This document shows, piece after piece, positions 47,994 to 59,087 of a stretch of 64,000 nt of DNA; positions within the stretch are counted from its first letter, which is position 1; every line of letters starts with the position of its first letter. The notes beneath the pieces are model-generated. The model saw nothing but the letters and a program-made list of their open reading frames with translations. It did no database searches and was not told the origin of the DNA. A program made the translations under genes and the position numbers. The stretch comes from Pseudomonas sp. S35. Lineage in GTDB: Bacteria > Pseudomonadota > Gammaproteobacteria > Pseudomonadales > Pseudomonadaceae. The DNA lies in the NCBI RefSeq assembly GCF_009866765.1, contig NZ_CP019431.1, positions 6,096,001 to 6,160,000 on the forward strand, read 5' to 3'.

Positions 47994-49253
47994 ATGCTTG
48001 AACTTGTCGCCGCCTTCATTTGCCTCACCACTTTGCTCACCTATGTGAACTTCCGGTTTATCGGCCTGCCGCCGACCATCGGCGTGATGGTCACCGCCCT
48101 GCTGTTTTCCCTGATCCTGCAAGGCCTGAGCGTGCTCGGCTACCCTGGCCTGGAAGAACGCATCCAGCAACTGATCGGCCAGATCGACTTCGGCGACCTG
48201 CTGATGAACTGGATGCTGTCATTCCTGCTGTTCGCTGGCGCCCTGCACGTTAACCTCAGCGACCTGCGCAGTTACCGTTGGCCCATCGGCCTGCTGGCCA
48301 CCTTCGGCGTGTTGATTGCCACCGTGGTGATCGGCAGCCTGGCGTACTACATTTTTGCCCTGTTTGGCTGGCATGTAAGCTTCCTCTACTGCCTGCTGTT
48401 CGGCGCGCTGATCTCGCCCACCGACCCGATTGCGGTACTTGGTGTGCTGCGTACCGCCAATGCGTCCAAACCGCTGAAAACCACCATCGTCGGCGAGTCG
48501 CTGTTCAACGACGGTACAGCGGTGGTGGTCTTTACCGTGCTGCTGGGCATCGCACAATTGGGCGAGACGCCTACCGTGGGCGCCACCGCCCTGCTGTTCG
48601 TCCATGAAGCCATTGGCGGCGTGGTATTCGGTGGGCTGATCGGCTACTTGGTGTACCTGATGATCAAGAGCATCGAGCAGCACCAGATCGAGGTCATGCT
48701 GACTCTGGCGCTGGTGATCGGCGGCTCGGCGATGGCCACCGAGCTGCACGTGTCCGCACCGATTGCGATGGTGGTAGCCGGCCTGATCATCGGCAACCTG
48801 GGGCGCAAATTGGCGATGAACGACATGACCCGGCGCTACCTGGACGGTTTCTGGGAATTGCTCGATGACATGCTCAACGCATTGCTGTTTGCACTGATCG
48901 GCATGGAGTTGTTGCTGTTGCCGTTCAACTGGCTGCATGTGTTCGCAGCCAGCTTGCTGGCGGTGGCGATCCTGCTGTCACGCCTGCTGACCGTGGCCCC
49001 CGCGATCTTGTTGCTGCGTCGCTGGCGCACGGTGCCGCGTGGCACCATTCGCATCCTCACCTGGGGCGGCCTACGCGGCGGGGTTTCGGTGGCACTGGCG
49101 TTGGCCCTGCCACTGGGCCCGGAGCGCGACCTGCTGCTGAGCATCACTTACATCGTGGTGCTGTCCTCGATCCTGTTGCAGGGTTTGAGCATCGGCAAGC
49201 TGGTCAAACGCGTGACCCGTGACGAACCCCAGGCCACGCCTGACGCTCACTGA
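47994..49253 (+). CDS. Sodium:proton antiporter, CPA1 (NhaP-like) family
   Basis: The 419-residue inner-membrane protein has about 12 hydrophobic helices. The CPA1 core motif LLFGALISPTDPIAVLGVLR and the following GESLFNDGTAVVVF carry the ion-binding aspartates, and TWGGLRGGVSVALALALP is the arginine/glycine segment near the C-terminus. It exchanges Na+ or K+ for H+. There is no long cytoplasmic tail. Its last codons overlap the converging FNT gene by 7 bp, so their ends are antisense to each other. Confidence 0.9.
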   Translation: MLELVAAFICLTTLLTYVNFRFIGLPPTIGVMVTALLFSLILQGLSVLGYPGLEERIQQLIGQIDFGDLLMNWMLSFLLFAGALHVNLSDLRSYRWPIGLLATFGVLIATVVIGSLAYYIFALFGWHVSFLYCLLFGALISPTDPIAVLGVLRTANASKPLKTTIVGESLFNDGTAVVVFTVLLGIAQLGETPTVGATALLFVHEAIGGVVFGGLIGYLVYLMIKSIEQHQIEVMLTLALVIGGSAMATELHVSAPIAMVVAGLIIGNLGRKLAMNDMTRRYLDGFWELLDDMLNALLFALIGMELLLLPFNWLHVFAASLLAVAILLSRLLTVAPAILLLRRWRTVPRGTIRILTWGGLRGGVSVALALALPLGPERDLLLSITYIVVLSSILLQGLSIGKLVKRVTRDEPQATPDAH

Positions 49254-50134
49254 TCCTTGTCGATACGCTGCGGATGCCTTGGGTCCGCAGCCTTCTTGCC
49301 CGGCAAGCTGCCTTCGCTGCGAATCTGCGCATGGCTGATCAAGGCAAAGATAAAGCTGCCCCCGATGATATTGCCGGCCAGTGTCGGGCCGGCAAACACC
49401 AGCCAGAAATCCTCCCACGGCAGCTCGCCAGCAAACACCAGATAAGACACTTCTGCCGAACCCACCACGATATGGGTGAAATCCCCCAGCGCCATCAAGT
49501 AGGTGATCAGGATGATGATCCACATCTTGGCGCTTTCCATCGACGGGATCATCCACACCATAGTGGCGATCATCCAGCCGGAGACGATGCCTTTGGCGAA
49601 CATCTGGCCGGGATTGTTTTCCATGATCTTGCGACCGATCTCCAGGAAGGCCATGTCGGTCTTGGTGTCGAAGATCGGCAGGTGCAGCATCACGTAGGCC
49701 ACCAGCAACGTGCCGCAGAGGTTGCCCACCAGCACCACCGACCACAGCCGTAACAGGCGCCCGGCATTGCCAAGGGTCGGCTTGCTCATGACTGGCAGTA
49801 CGGCGGTCAGGGTGTTTTCAGTGAACAGTTGCTGGCGCGCAAGGATCACCGCGAGGAAGCCTGCGCAGTAGCCAAAACTGGCAATCACTTTGAAGGCTTC
49901 ACCCTCGGGCAGACGTGAGTTGAGCAATCCCATGGCCATCAGCGACAGGCCCATGGTCAAACCCGCCGCCAATGCCGACCACCACAGGGCCGCCACGCTG
50001 CGTTCAAGTTCCTGGTCGCCCTGGGTACGGATGATTTCGTGCAGGACCGCCGCGCGAGGCGGCTGGTTCTTGTCGACGTCCTGCTGCTCTTCCTGGGACA
50101 AGTTGGGGGTCTTGCCGTCTTCTTGCGTGGCCAT
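49247..50134 (-). CDS. Formate/nitrite transporter (FNT) family protein, YfdC-like
   Basis: This 295-residue protein has a hydrophilic N-terminus of about 45 residues and six membrane helices of the FNT fold, forming pentameric anion channels. FGYCAGFLAVILARQQLFTENTL and LMALGDFTHIVVGSAEV are the family's pore and loop segments. The His expected in the pore is present in GDFTHIVVG. It is closest in layout to E. coli YfdC rather than FocA or NirC, so the transported anion is unknown. It overlaps the antiporter gene tail-to-tail by 7 bp. Confidence 0.87.
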   Translation of the reverse strand: MATQEDGKTPNLSQEEQQDVDKNQPPRAAVLHEIIRTQGDQELERSVAALWWSALAAGLTMGLSLMAMGLLNSRLPEGEAFKVIASFGYCAGFLAVILARQQLFTENTLTAVLPVMSKPTLGNAGRLLRLWSVVLVGNLCGTLLVAYVMLHLPIFDTKTDMAFLEIGRKIMENNPGQMFAKGIVSGWMIATMVWMIPSMESAKMWIIILITYLMALGDFTHIVVGSAEVSYLVFAGELPWEDFWLVFAGPTLAGNIIGGSFIFALISHAQIRSEGSLPGKKAADPRHPQRIDKDQ

Positions 50135-50211
50135 GGCGATACCTGAACGGGGGGGCGGTGTTCAGGTACGACCTATGGCCTATCAATAGCGTTCACTGGC
50201 CCGACGCAGGA

Positions 50212-52352
<2,141 letters not shown>

Positions 52353-52391
52353 TATGCCTGCTGCCTGCTCTCCTAGTGGGGGCGGGCTTCT

Positions 52392-52484
52392 AATGTGGGA
52401 GGGGGCTTGCCCCCGATGGCGGTGGGCCAGTCGATATATTTACTAACTGACACTCCGCTATCGGGGGCAAGCCCCCTCCCACAT
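52392..52484. repeat. REPIN between ahcY and metF
   Basis: Inverted REP units (AATGTGGGAGGGGGCTTGCC and GGGGCAAGCCCCCTCCCACAT) with GCGGTGGGCCAGT/ACTGACACTCCGC extending the pairing inward; spacer about 20 nt. Confidence 0.9.
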
Positions 52485-52530
52485 CGACGGTGTGCACGTT
52501 GCGCAATTATGAGCTTCCAAGGGTATGACC

Positions 52531-53376
52531 ATGTCCCAAGACCGTCGCTACAGCTTCGAGTTCTTCCCGACCAAGACCGATGCTGGGCATGAAAAACTGA
52601 TGGCGACTGCCAAGCAGTTGGCCAGCTACAACCCCGACTTCTTCTCCTGCACCTACGGTGCCGGCGGCTCGACCCGAGATCGTACGATCAACACCGTGTT
52701 GCAGCTGGAAAGCGAAGTCAAAGTTCCCGCCGCTCCGCACTTGTCGTGCGTGGGCGACAGCAAGGCCGACCTGCGCGGCCTGCTGACCCAATACAAGGCA
52801 GCCGGCATCAAGCGTATCGTCGCCCTGCGTGGCGACCTGCCGTCCGGCATGGGCATGGCCAGCGGTGAGCTGCGCTACGCCAACGACCTGGTGAGCTTCA
52901 TCCGCGAGGAAAGCGGCGATCACTTCCATATCGAAGTGGCGGCTTACCCGGAGATGCACCCCCAGGCGCGCAACTTCGAAGACGATTTGCAGAACTTCGT
53001 GCGCAAGGCCAACGCCGGCGCCGATAGCGCGATCACCCAGTATTTCTTCAACGCCGACAGCTACTTCTACTTCGTCGAGCGCGTGCGGGCTATGGGTGTG
53101 AACATCCCGATCGTGCCGGGCATCATGCCGATCACCAACTACAGCAAGCTGGCACGCTTCTCCGATGCCTGCGGTGCCGAGATCCCACGCTGGGTGCGCA
53201 AGCAGCTGGAAGCCTATGGCGATGACGTCAAGAGCATCCAGGCGTTCGGCGAGCAGGTTATCAGCGAAATGTGTGAGCGTTTGTTACAAGGCGGCGCACC
53301 AGGGTTGCATTTCTATACCCTGAACCAGACCGAGCCGAGCCTCGCGATCTGGAACAACCTTAAACTGCCACGCTAG
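52531..53376 (+). CDS. metF: Methylenetetrahydrofolate reductase
   Basis: The 281-residue FAD-dependent TIM-barrel enzyme reduces 5,10-methylene-THF to 5-methyl-THF for methionine synthesis. The N-terminal FEFFPTKTDAG carries the conserved Glu, and SCTYGAGGSTRD, ALRGDLPSG and the PGIMPITNY segment are intact. AAGGG at 52519-52523 favours the ATG at 52531 (7 nt) over the one at 52525. With ahcY upstream it supplies methyl groups and recycles homocysteine. It ends at an intrinsic terminator. Confidence 0.97.
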   Translation: MSQDRRYSFEFFPTKTDAGHEKLMATAKQLASYNPDFFSCTYGAGGSTRDRTINTVLQLESEVKVPAAPHLSCVGDSKADLRGLLTQYKAAGIKRIVALRGDLPSGMGMASGELRYANDLVSFIREESGDHFHIEVAAYPEMHPQARNFEDDLQNFVRKANAGADSAITQYFFNADSYFYFVERVRAMGVNIPIVPGIMPITNYSKLARFSDACGAEIPRWVRKQLEAYGDDVKSIQAFGEQVISEMCERLLQGGAPGLHFYTLNQTEPSLAIWNNLKLPR

Positions 53377-53398
53377 GCCGGTTTAATGCAGTACCCGG

Positions 53399-53424
53399 CC
53401 CTCGTTATTACGGGGGCTTTTTTC
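53399..53424 (+). terminator. Intrinsic terminator after metF
   Basis: The stem GCCCTCGT/ACGGGGGC is followed by TTTTTTCG, about 22 nt after the metF stop. Confidence 0.85.
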
Positions 53425-53456
53425 GTCTATCTACCCGGAAAGGAAGCCAGCAGTAA

Positions 53457-54539
53457 ATGAATACAGCGTCCCCGACTCCCCGCCCGCAGCTGGTTTATCT
53501 GGTGTTCGGCGCCGAGACCTATCATCAGGAAGCGGTATTCAGCATCGCCAGCGCCCTGGCGCACCTGGGAGGCCCCCAGGACATGCCGCTGGACATCCAG
53601 GTCTTCAGCGACAACCCGGCCCCCTACCTCGGCCTGCCGGTGCAGGTCCATTCATTGGACGAGGCCACCCGCAAGCGCTGGAGCGAGCCCCACGGCTATC
53701 ATTTCCGTACCAAACACGTACTGCTGCGCCAAGTGCTGGAAACCTCGGAACGGGCGCTGCTGATCGACACCGACACGTTCTTCCACGACTCGCCCATGGC
53801 GCTGTTCGAGCGCGTGGCGCCCGGCACCGTGCTATGCAATGCCTTTCACGCCAAATACGGCGATAACCGTGAAAGCGTGCTGTATGAAGCCCTGGCCAAC
53901 TACCTGGCCGCCAAAGGCGTGGCCGACGACGATATGTGGCTGCTCAACTCCGGAGTCATGGGCCTGGCGCGGCAAGACGCGCCTATCCTTGACCGCTCGA
54001 TCGAACTGATGGACGAACTGTTCCCGATGGCCCACGGCGCCTATACCTTGGAAGAGTTCTGCCTGTCGGTAGCCGCGTATCGCACGCTTAACGTGCGCCA
54101 ATGCCCGGACCTGATCCACCATTACTGGAGCCGCAAGCAGCTGTTCCGGGCCAAGGTCAAGGCATGGATCACCAAGCACGCAGCCGCCCCCATCAGCGCC
54201 CACGCCTTGGCCGACACACGCAACGTATCGGCTCACCTGCCGCGCCCACCGCGCCTGCAACGCCTGATGTACAAGCTGATCACACTGGCCCTGCCCAAAC
54301 GCAAGCAGCAGTTTATCCGCGAGATTCTCTACGGCTGCTACGAGCATGAGAATGAATTCGACCAAGCCTGTGGCCCGGTTTGGTGGGACAAGGCCCGGCA
54401 GAACCAGGAAGAGCGCCAGAAATGCCCGGTCGACGCGCACCAACTCGAACATTGGTTCGCCAACCCGGTGGTGCGCCTGATTCTCGGCGAGCGACGTGCA
54501 GCCATCTATGAACACCTGATGACTTCGGCTTCACAATAA
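53457..54539 (+). CDS. GT-A-like glycosyltransferase of unknown specificity
   Basis: The 360-residue protein has the look of a nucleotide-sugar transferase. The first strand is QLVYLVFGAETYHQEAVFSI, and a DxD-type metal motif appears as LLIDTDTFFHDSP (about residues 100-112), followed by LLNSGVMGLARQD, which resembles the acceptor loop of retaining GT-A enzymes. The C-terminal half is rich in Arg, Lys and aromatic residues and may sit on the membrane. AAAGGAA lies about 12 nt before the ATG. There are no polysaccharide genes next to it. The call is by motif only. Confidence 0.65.
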   Translation: MNTASPTPRPQLVYLVFGAETYHQEAVFSIASALAHLGGPQDMPLDIQVFSDNPAPYLGLPVQVHSLDEATRKRWSEPHGYHFRTKHVLLRQVLETSERALLIDTDTFFHDSPMALFERVAPGTVLCNAFHAKYGDNRESVLYEALANYLAAKGVADDDMWLLNSGVMGLARQDAPILDRSIELMDELFPMAHGAYTLEEFCLSVAAYRTLNVRQCPDLIHHYWSRKQLFRAKVKAWITKHAAAPISAHALADTRNVSAHLPRPPRLQRLMYKLITLALPKRKQQFIREILYGCYEHENEFDQACGPVWWDKARQNQEERQKCPVDAHQLEHWFANPVVRLILGERRAAIYEHLMTSASQ

Positions 54540-54603
54540 GCGCCGTCCGCAGATGCGTGTACCAGAGCTTCTCTTTAGCGCAAGGGCGTCGTAACCTCGG
54601 GGC

Positions 54604-55395
54604 ATGCCCGTTATTCTGAAGTTGTTGACCGTTGCGCTTTTTACTTGCCTGAGCCTGGCCGCTTATGGCGAGAAATTGCGCATTGTCACCGAGCCCTGGG
54701 CACCTTATGTGTATGAGGACCAGGGCGCCATGCGCGGGCTGGACTACGAAGCCACGGTCATTGTGTTCCAGCGCCTGGGGGTCGAGGTGCAATGGCAGTT
54801 CCTGCCCTGGAAGCGCTGCCTGGCCATGCTTGACCAAGGCCACGCCGATGGCGCACTGGATATTTTCCACAGCCACGACCGCGACGCACTGCTTCTTTAC
54901 CCCAGCGAACCCCTGTCGGAAGTGGAGTTCGTGATGTTCTACGCCAACGAACGCCCTCACCCGGCCCAAAGCCTCGACGACCTGCGCGGCCTGACTGTTG
55001 GCATCTCCCCAGGCTACTTGTACGGCGCGCCCTTCAGCGACTCCACCCTATTCAATCGCGAGCCGGCACCCAGCCATGAGGCCAACTTCGGCAAGTTGCT
55101 GCTCGGGCGCATCGACCTGGTGATCACCGACCGCCGCGTTGGCCAGCATGTGATCAATGCGTTGGGCCTGGAGGGCAAGGTCAGCCAGGCTCCGGTGGTG
55201 GTCAACCGCCAGCAGCAATACCTCGCCGTACGCCGTGGCGCAGGCATGGACCTATTGGTGCAACGCTTCGCCGCCGAACTCAAGCGTTTCAAACAGGAAC
55301 CGGCCTATGCCGCCTTGAGTGCCAAATATGGTGGAAACCAAGCAATTACGGCCTCAGGACACACCGTTGAGCAGCAGGAAAGCGGCGCGCAGTGA
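54604..55395 (+). CDS. Periplasmic substrate-binding protein, family 3, orphan
   Basis: The 263-residue secreted protein has signal peptide MPVILKLLTVALFTCLSLAAYG, and a mature part starting with LRIVTEPWAPYVYEDQGAMRGLDYE, as in amino-acid binding SBP_bac_3 proteins. No permease or ATPase is nearby. Like the protein at 26819-27556 it belongs to the short, transporter-less group common in pseudomonads, which may sense ligands. Ligand unknown. Confidence 0.83.
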   Translation: MPVILKLLTVALFTCLSLAAYGEKLRIVTEPWAPYVYEDQGAMRGLDYEATVIVFQRLGVEVQWQFLPWKRCLAMLDQGHADGALDIFHSHDRDALLLYPSEPLSEVEFVMFYANERPHPAQSLDDLRGLTVGISPGYLYGAPFSDSTLFNREPAPSHEANFGKLLLGRIDLVITDRRVGQHVINALGLEGKVSQAPVVVNRQQQYLAVRRGAGMDLLVQRFAAELKRFKQEPAYAALSAKYGGNQAITASGHTVEQQESGAQ

Positions 55396-55401
55396 TTGCT
55401 C

Positions 55402-55617
55402 TGTTATACTGCGGCCTTTCCGCCAGGCTCACGCCCGGCCGCTGAGGTCTTGAAAAAGGCACCCAACCCCGCTACAGCGCAGCTTTGAAGCCCGCGCGAG
55501 CCGGTGGAGTGCCCGCCAGACGCAGCAGGACCGGACGGGATTGCGCTCCCCTAAGCGCCATTCACGCCCGGCAAGATTATCCCTTTGGGCCAAGCCCTAA
55601 CTAAAACAGGATTACTC
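55402..55617 (+). promoter_or_regulatory. Extended -10 promoter and long leader of rhlE
   Basis: TGTTATACT at 55402-55410 is an extended -10 element. If transcription starts near 55417 the leader is about 200 nt, GC-rich and full of possible helices (for example CCGGCC and GCCCGGC). Long leaders are used for self-regulation by other DEAD-box helicase genes; that role is only inferred here. Confidence 0.45.
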
Positions 55618-57510
55618 ATGTCCTTTGCTTCCCTCGGTCTCTCCGAGGCTTTAGTCCGCGCCATCGAGGCAGCGGGCTATACCGAGCCTACTCCGGTGCA
55701 ACAGCGGGCCATTCCCGCCGTGTTGCAAGGTCGCGACCTGATGGTTGCGGCACAGACAGGTACTGGTAAAACCGGTGGCTTCGCCCTCCCGATTCTGGAG
55801 CGGTTGTTTCCCAACGGTCACCCGGACAAATCCCAGCGTCACGGCCCGCGCCAACCGCGCGTACTGGTCCTGACCCCTACCCGCGAACTCGCCGCCCAAG
55901 TGCACGACAGCTTCAAGCTGTATGCCCGCGACTTGAAGTTCGTCAGTGCCTGCATCTTCGGCGGCGTCGGCATGAACCCACAGGTTCAGGCCATGTCCCG
56001 CGGGGTTGACGTGCTGGTGGCATGCCCTGGTCGTTTGCTCGACCTGTGCGGCCAAGGCAGTGTCGATCTGTCCCACGTGGAAATCCTCGTGCTGGACGAA
56101 GCTGACCGCATGCTCGACATGGGCTTTGTCCATGACGTGAAAAAGGTCCTCGCCCGCCTGCCGGCCAAACGTCAGAACCTGCTGTTCTCGGCAACGTTCT
56201 CCCAGGACATCACCGCCCTGGCCGGCAAGCTGCTGCACAACCCGGAACGCATCGAAGTCACGCCGCCGAACACCACGGTCGAGCGTATCGAGCAGCGCGT
56301 GTTCCGCCTCGCCGCCAGCCACAAGCGCTCGCTGCTGGCGCACCTGATCACCCACGGCGCGTGGGAACAGGTGCTGGTGTTCACCCGCACCAAGCACGGC
56401 GCCAACCGCCTGGCCGAGTACCTGGACAAGCACGGCCTCACCGCCGTCGCCATCCACGGCAACAAGAGCCAGAACGCGCGCACCAAGGCCCTGGCCGACT
56501 TCAAGGCCGGTACCGTGCGTATCCTGGTGGCCACCGATATCGCGGCCCGCGGCCTGGATATCGACCAACTGCCACACGTGGTCAACTTCGAGCTGCCAAA
56601 CGTCGACGAAGACTATGTGCACCGTATCGGCCGTACTGGCCGTGCCGGCCGTTCGGGTGAAGCCATCTCCCTGGTTGCACCGGACGAAGAAAAACTGCTG
56701 AAAAGCATCGAGCGCATGACCAAGCAGAAAATCGCCGACGGCGACCTGATGGGCTTCGATGCCAGCGCCGTAGAGGCCGAAAAGCCTGAAGTGCGCGAGC
56801 GCCCGGACGTGCGTAACCCACGCAACCCACGCGGTCCGAAGGGCGATGGCCCGAACGGCGGCGGTGGTGGCGGTGGTCGTCGCGACAAAGGCAAAGACAA
56901 AGGCGGCAAGGACAAAGCGCCCACCAACGGCCGTGGCGAACGCCCGGCCCGTGAGCAGAAGCCCCGTGAAGGCACCCCGGCCCGCGAACAGCGCCAGCCG
57001 AGCCAGCCACCACGCGCCGCCGCAGACCGCGCCCCGGACGAGTTCCTCGACGACGACGTGGATAACTTCGGCAACCGCGTCGACTACGTGCCCCAGGCCA
57101 AACCGGCCCAGGGCCGCGGCCGTCGTCCAGGTGCTCCGGCCCAGGGCGCAGGCGCCGGTACTGGCGCACCCCGTGGCGGCCAGCCACAGGGCGCTCGTCA
57201 GAACGGCCCACGCAACAGCAGCGGCGGCACCACGGGTACGCCACCTGCCAAGCGCAGCGGCCCGCGCAGCGGCGCACCCCGTGACGGCCAGGCCCGTCGC
57301 GAAGACTCGCGCAGCAACAACCGCCGCCCGGCCCGCGACGACCAGCCGCGTTCGTCCGAGCCAGCCGTGCAGAACCCACGCGGCGGCCCAGCGCCAAAGA
57401 TCATCCACAAGGAGTCGAAAGCTGACCGCTTCCCGACACCTGAGCAGCTGGATCAGTTGCCAGGCCGTCCTCGTGGTGAAAAACCGGCGTTGCTGACACG
57501 CAACCGCTGA
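55618..57510 (+). CDS. rhlE: DEAD-box RNA helicase RhlE with long disordered tail
   Basis: The 630-residue protein has a helicase core in residues 1-385: Q motif [16 protein letters not shown], Walker [17 protein letters not shown] in [16 protein letters not shown], and [13 protein letters not shown]. Its conserved N-terminus MSFASLGLS is that of RhlE. A tail of about 245 residues rich in Gly, Arg, Pro and Lys follows ([17 protein letters not shown]..), expected to be disordered and to bind RNA or drive condensates. It acts in RNA decay, ribosome assembly and cold growth. The ATG at 55618 follows AGGA. RhlE1 versus RhlE2 cannot be settled with certainty. Confidence 0.92.
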   Translation: MSFASLGLSEALVRAIEAAGYTEPTPVQQRAIPAVLQGRDLMVAAQTGTGKTGGFALPILERLFPNGHPDKSQRHGPRQPRVLVLTPTRELAAQVHDSFKLYARDLKFVSACIFGGVGMNPQVQAMSRGVDVLVACPGRLLDLCGQGSVDLSHVEILVLDEADRMLDMGFVHDVKKVLARLPAKRQNLLFSATFSQDITALAGKLLHNPERIEVTPPNTTVERIEQRVFRLAASHKRSLLAHLITHGAWEQVLVFTRTKHGANRLAEYLDKHGLTAVAIHGNKSQNARTKALADFKAGTVRILVATDIAARGLDIDQLPHVVNFELPNVDEDYVHRIGRTGRAGRSGEAISLVAPDEEKLLKSIERMTKQKIADGDLMGFDASAVEAEKPEVRERPDVRNPRNPRGPKGDGPNGGGGGGGRRDKGKDKGGKDKAPTNGRGERPAREQKPREGTPAREQRQPSQPPRAAADRAPDEFLDDDVDNFGNRVDYVPQAKPAQGRGRRPGAPAQGAGAGTGAPRGGQPQGARQNGPRNSSGGTTGTPPAKRSGPRSGAPRDGQARREDSRSNNRRPARDDQPRSSEPAVQNPRGGPAPKIIHKESKADRFPTPEQLDQLPGRPRGEKPALLTRNR

Positions 57511-57522
57511 GTTTCAACGCCC

Positions 57523-57564
57523 CATAAAAAATGCCCCGCCTCTTTCGAGGTGGGGCATTTTTTT
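57523..57564 (+). terminator. Intrinsic terminator after rhlE
   Basis: AAAAAATGCCCCGCCTC and GAGGTGGGGCATTTTTTT form a strong stem with one G-T pair, 12 nt beyond the stop. Confidence 0.93.
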
Positions 57565-57597
57565 GGACTGGCGATTAACTTGAACATTGTGAAATCT

Positions 57598-57630
57598 AAA
57601 TGTGGCAGGGAGCAAGCCCCCTCCCACACT
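57598..57630. repeat. REP-like palindrome
   Basis: AAATGTGGCAGGGAGCAAGC and CCCTCCCACACT form an imperfect stem between rhlE and the yceI gene, which converge here. Confidence 0.6.
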
Positions 57631-57651
57631 GGACACAACGTCAGGCAGAAA

Positions 57652-58230
57652 TTACTTCTGCTTCACGCCTTCCAGCGAGATGTCCAGGTCAACAGTCTGC
57701 GAGGACGGGCCTGGGCCCTTGATGCCGAAGTCGTTCAGGTTGACGGTGGTCTTGGCGTTGAAGCCGGCACGCTCGCCGCCCCATGGATCCTTGCCTTCAC
57801 CGTTGAAGGTGGCTTTGAAGACCACTGGCTTGGTCACGCCGTGGAAAGTCAGGTCGCCGGTCACGTCAGCGGTTTTTTCGCCGGTGGATTTAACCGCGGT
57901 GGACACGAACTTGGCGTCGGCAAACTTGGCAACGTCCAGGAAATCCTTGCTAGCGATGTGTTTGTCACGTTCAGCGTGGTTGGACCACAGGCTGGCGGTT
58001 TTCACGTCGACCGCGATTTTGCTGGCTTCAGGCTTGGTGGCATCCCAGCTGAACGTACCATCCCAGTCCTTGAAGGTACCGTGGATGAAGCTGTAGCCCA
58101 GGTGGCTGATCTTCCAATCGATGAAGGCGTGCTGGCCTTCCTTGTCGATCTTGTAGTCAGCGGCCATCACCTGGCCTGCCGACAGCAGAGCGGTACCGAT
58201 TGCCAGAGCAGCGAGTGTCTTTTTCAACAT
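57652..58230 (-). CDS. YceI-family periplasmic protein
   Basis: The 192-residue protein has signal peptide [23 protein letters not shown] and a YceI beta-barrel that binds polyisoprenoid lipids or ubiquinone-like molecules. Family segments are [57 protein letters not shown] and [12 protein letters not shown]. The ATG at 58230 begins the signal peptide. It follows a cytochrome b561 gene by 32 nt on the same strand, the usual pair, so the two likely act together in quinone-linked electron transfer at the inner membrane. Confidence 0.93.
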   Translation of the reverse strand: MLKKTLAALAIGTALLSAGQVMAADYKIDKEGQHAFIDWKISHLGYSFIHGTFKDWDGTFSWDATKPEASKIAVDVKTASLWSNHAERDKHIASKDFLDVAKFADAKFVSTAVKSTGEKTADVTGDLTFHGVTKPVVFKATFNGEGKDPWGGERAGFNAKTTVNLNDFGIKGPGPSSQTVDLDISLEGVKQK

Positions 58231-58262
58231 GTTTTCTATTCCTTGTGAGTCGAGGTTGAACA

Positions 58263-58814
58263 TCAGGCTTTGCGCCCCAGCATTCGCGTGAGGGTCGCAT
58301 CACGATCGATAAAGTGGTGTTTCAACGCGGCCACGCCGTGCAAGCCGGCGAAGACCACAAGCACCCAGGCCAGATACAGATGCACCACCCCGGATGTGTC
58401 TGCCTGGTCCGGTAGACCGGAAACCACGGCAGGAATTTCAAACAGGCCAAACACCGGGATACCGACACCGTCTGCGGTGGAAATCAGGTAACCGGCGATC
58501 ATCACGGCAAACAGCCCGAGATACAGGAACCCATGGCCAAATGCAGCGCCGATACGGGTCAAGCGGCTGTAGCTGGCCAACGGTGGCGGTGGCGGGCTGA
58601 GCAGGCGCCAGACGACTCGCACCAGCATGATGGCAAACAACGTGATGCCAATGCTCTTGTGCAGGTCCGGCGCGTCTTTGCGCCAGGCGCTGTAGTAGTC
58701 GAGGCCGACCATCCACAAGCCCAGCGCGAACAGGCCAAACACCACCAGGGCCACGCCCCAGTGCAAAATCATACTGACCCAGCCGTAACGGGCTGGAGAG
58801 TTACGTAGCTGCAT
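58263..58814 (-). CDS. Cytochrome b561
   Basis: The 183-residue inner-membrane dihaem cytochrome has four hydrophobic helices. Histidines expected to bind haem are visible in [24 protein letters not shown] and [20 protein letters not shown]. It transfers electrons between quinol and an unknown acceptor, possibly superoxide as for E. coli CybB. It is the first gene of a two-gene unit with yceI. The upstream 270 nt are AT-richer and contain its promoter. Confidence 0.9.
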   Translation of the reverse strand: MQLRNSPARYGWVSMILHWGVALVVFGLFALGLWMVGLDYYSAWRKDAPDLHKSIGITLFAIMLVRVVWRLLSPPPPPLASYSRLTRIGAAFGHGFLYLGLFAVMIAGYLISTADGVGIPVFGLFEIPAVVSGLPDQADTSGVVHLYLAWVLVVFAGLHGVAALKHHFIDRDATLTRMLGRKA

Positions 58815-59087
58815 GTACTTAATCCCGTAAGAGCTGCGCCCAAGACTAGCGAATTACCTATCGAATTAAAGCGGAAAATTTCGCTTTGAAATATCGAGAA
58901 ATGCGATCTTGAGGGTATGAACAGTAAATTAACCAAGGATTAAGGACTATCCAGAAGAAACGTGACAGTGCGTCCTGTGTTTACTGCCAATTGATGCGCA
59001 ATAGGTTGTGACACAGCCGCCCATTGCATAGGCTTGCGCGACTGTTTCACCTGCGCCGCACGCAGGACCGCTTCGAGGAGATCACCG

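Noticed and set aside
55651..57408. 585-codon minus-strand frame opposite rhlE
   Set aside because: Antisense of the helicase and its repetitive tail; no start signal or domain.
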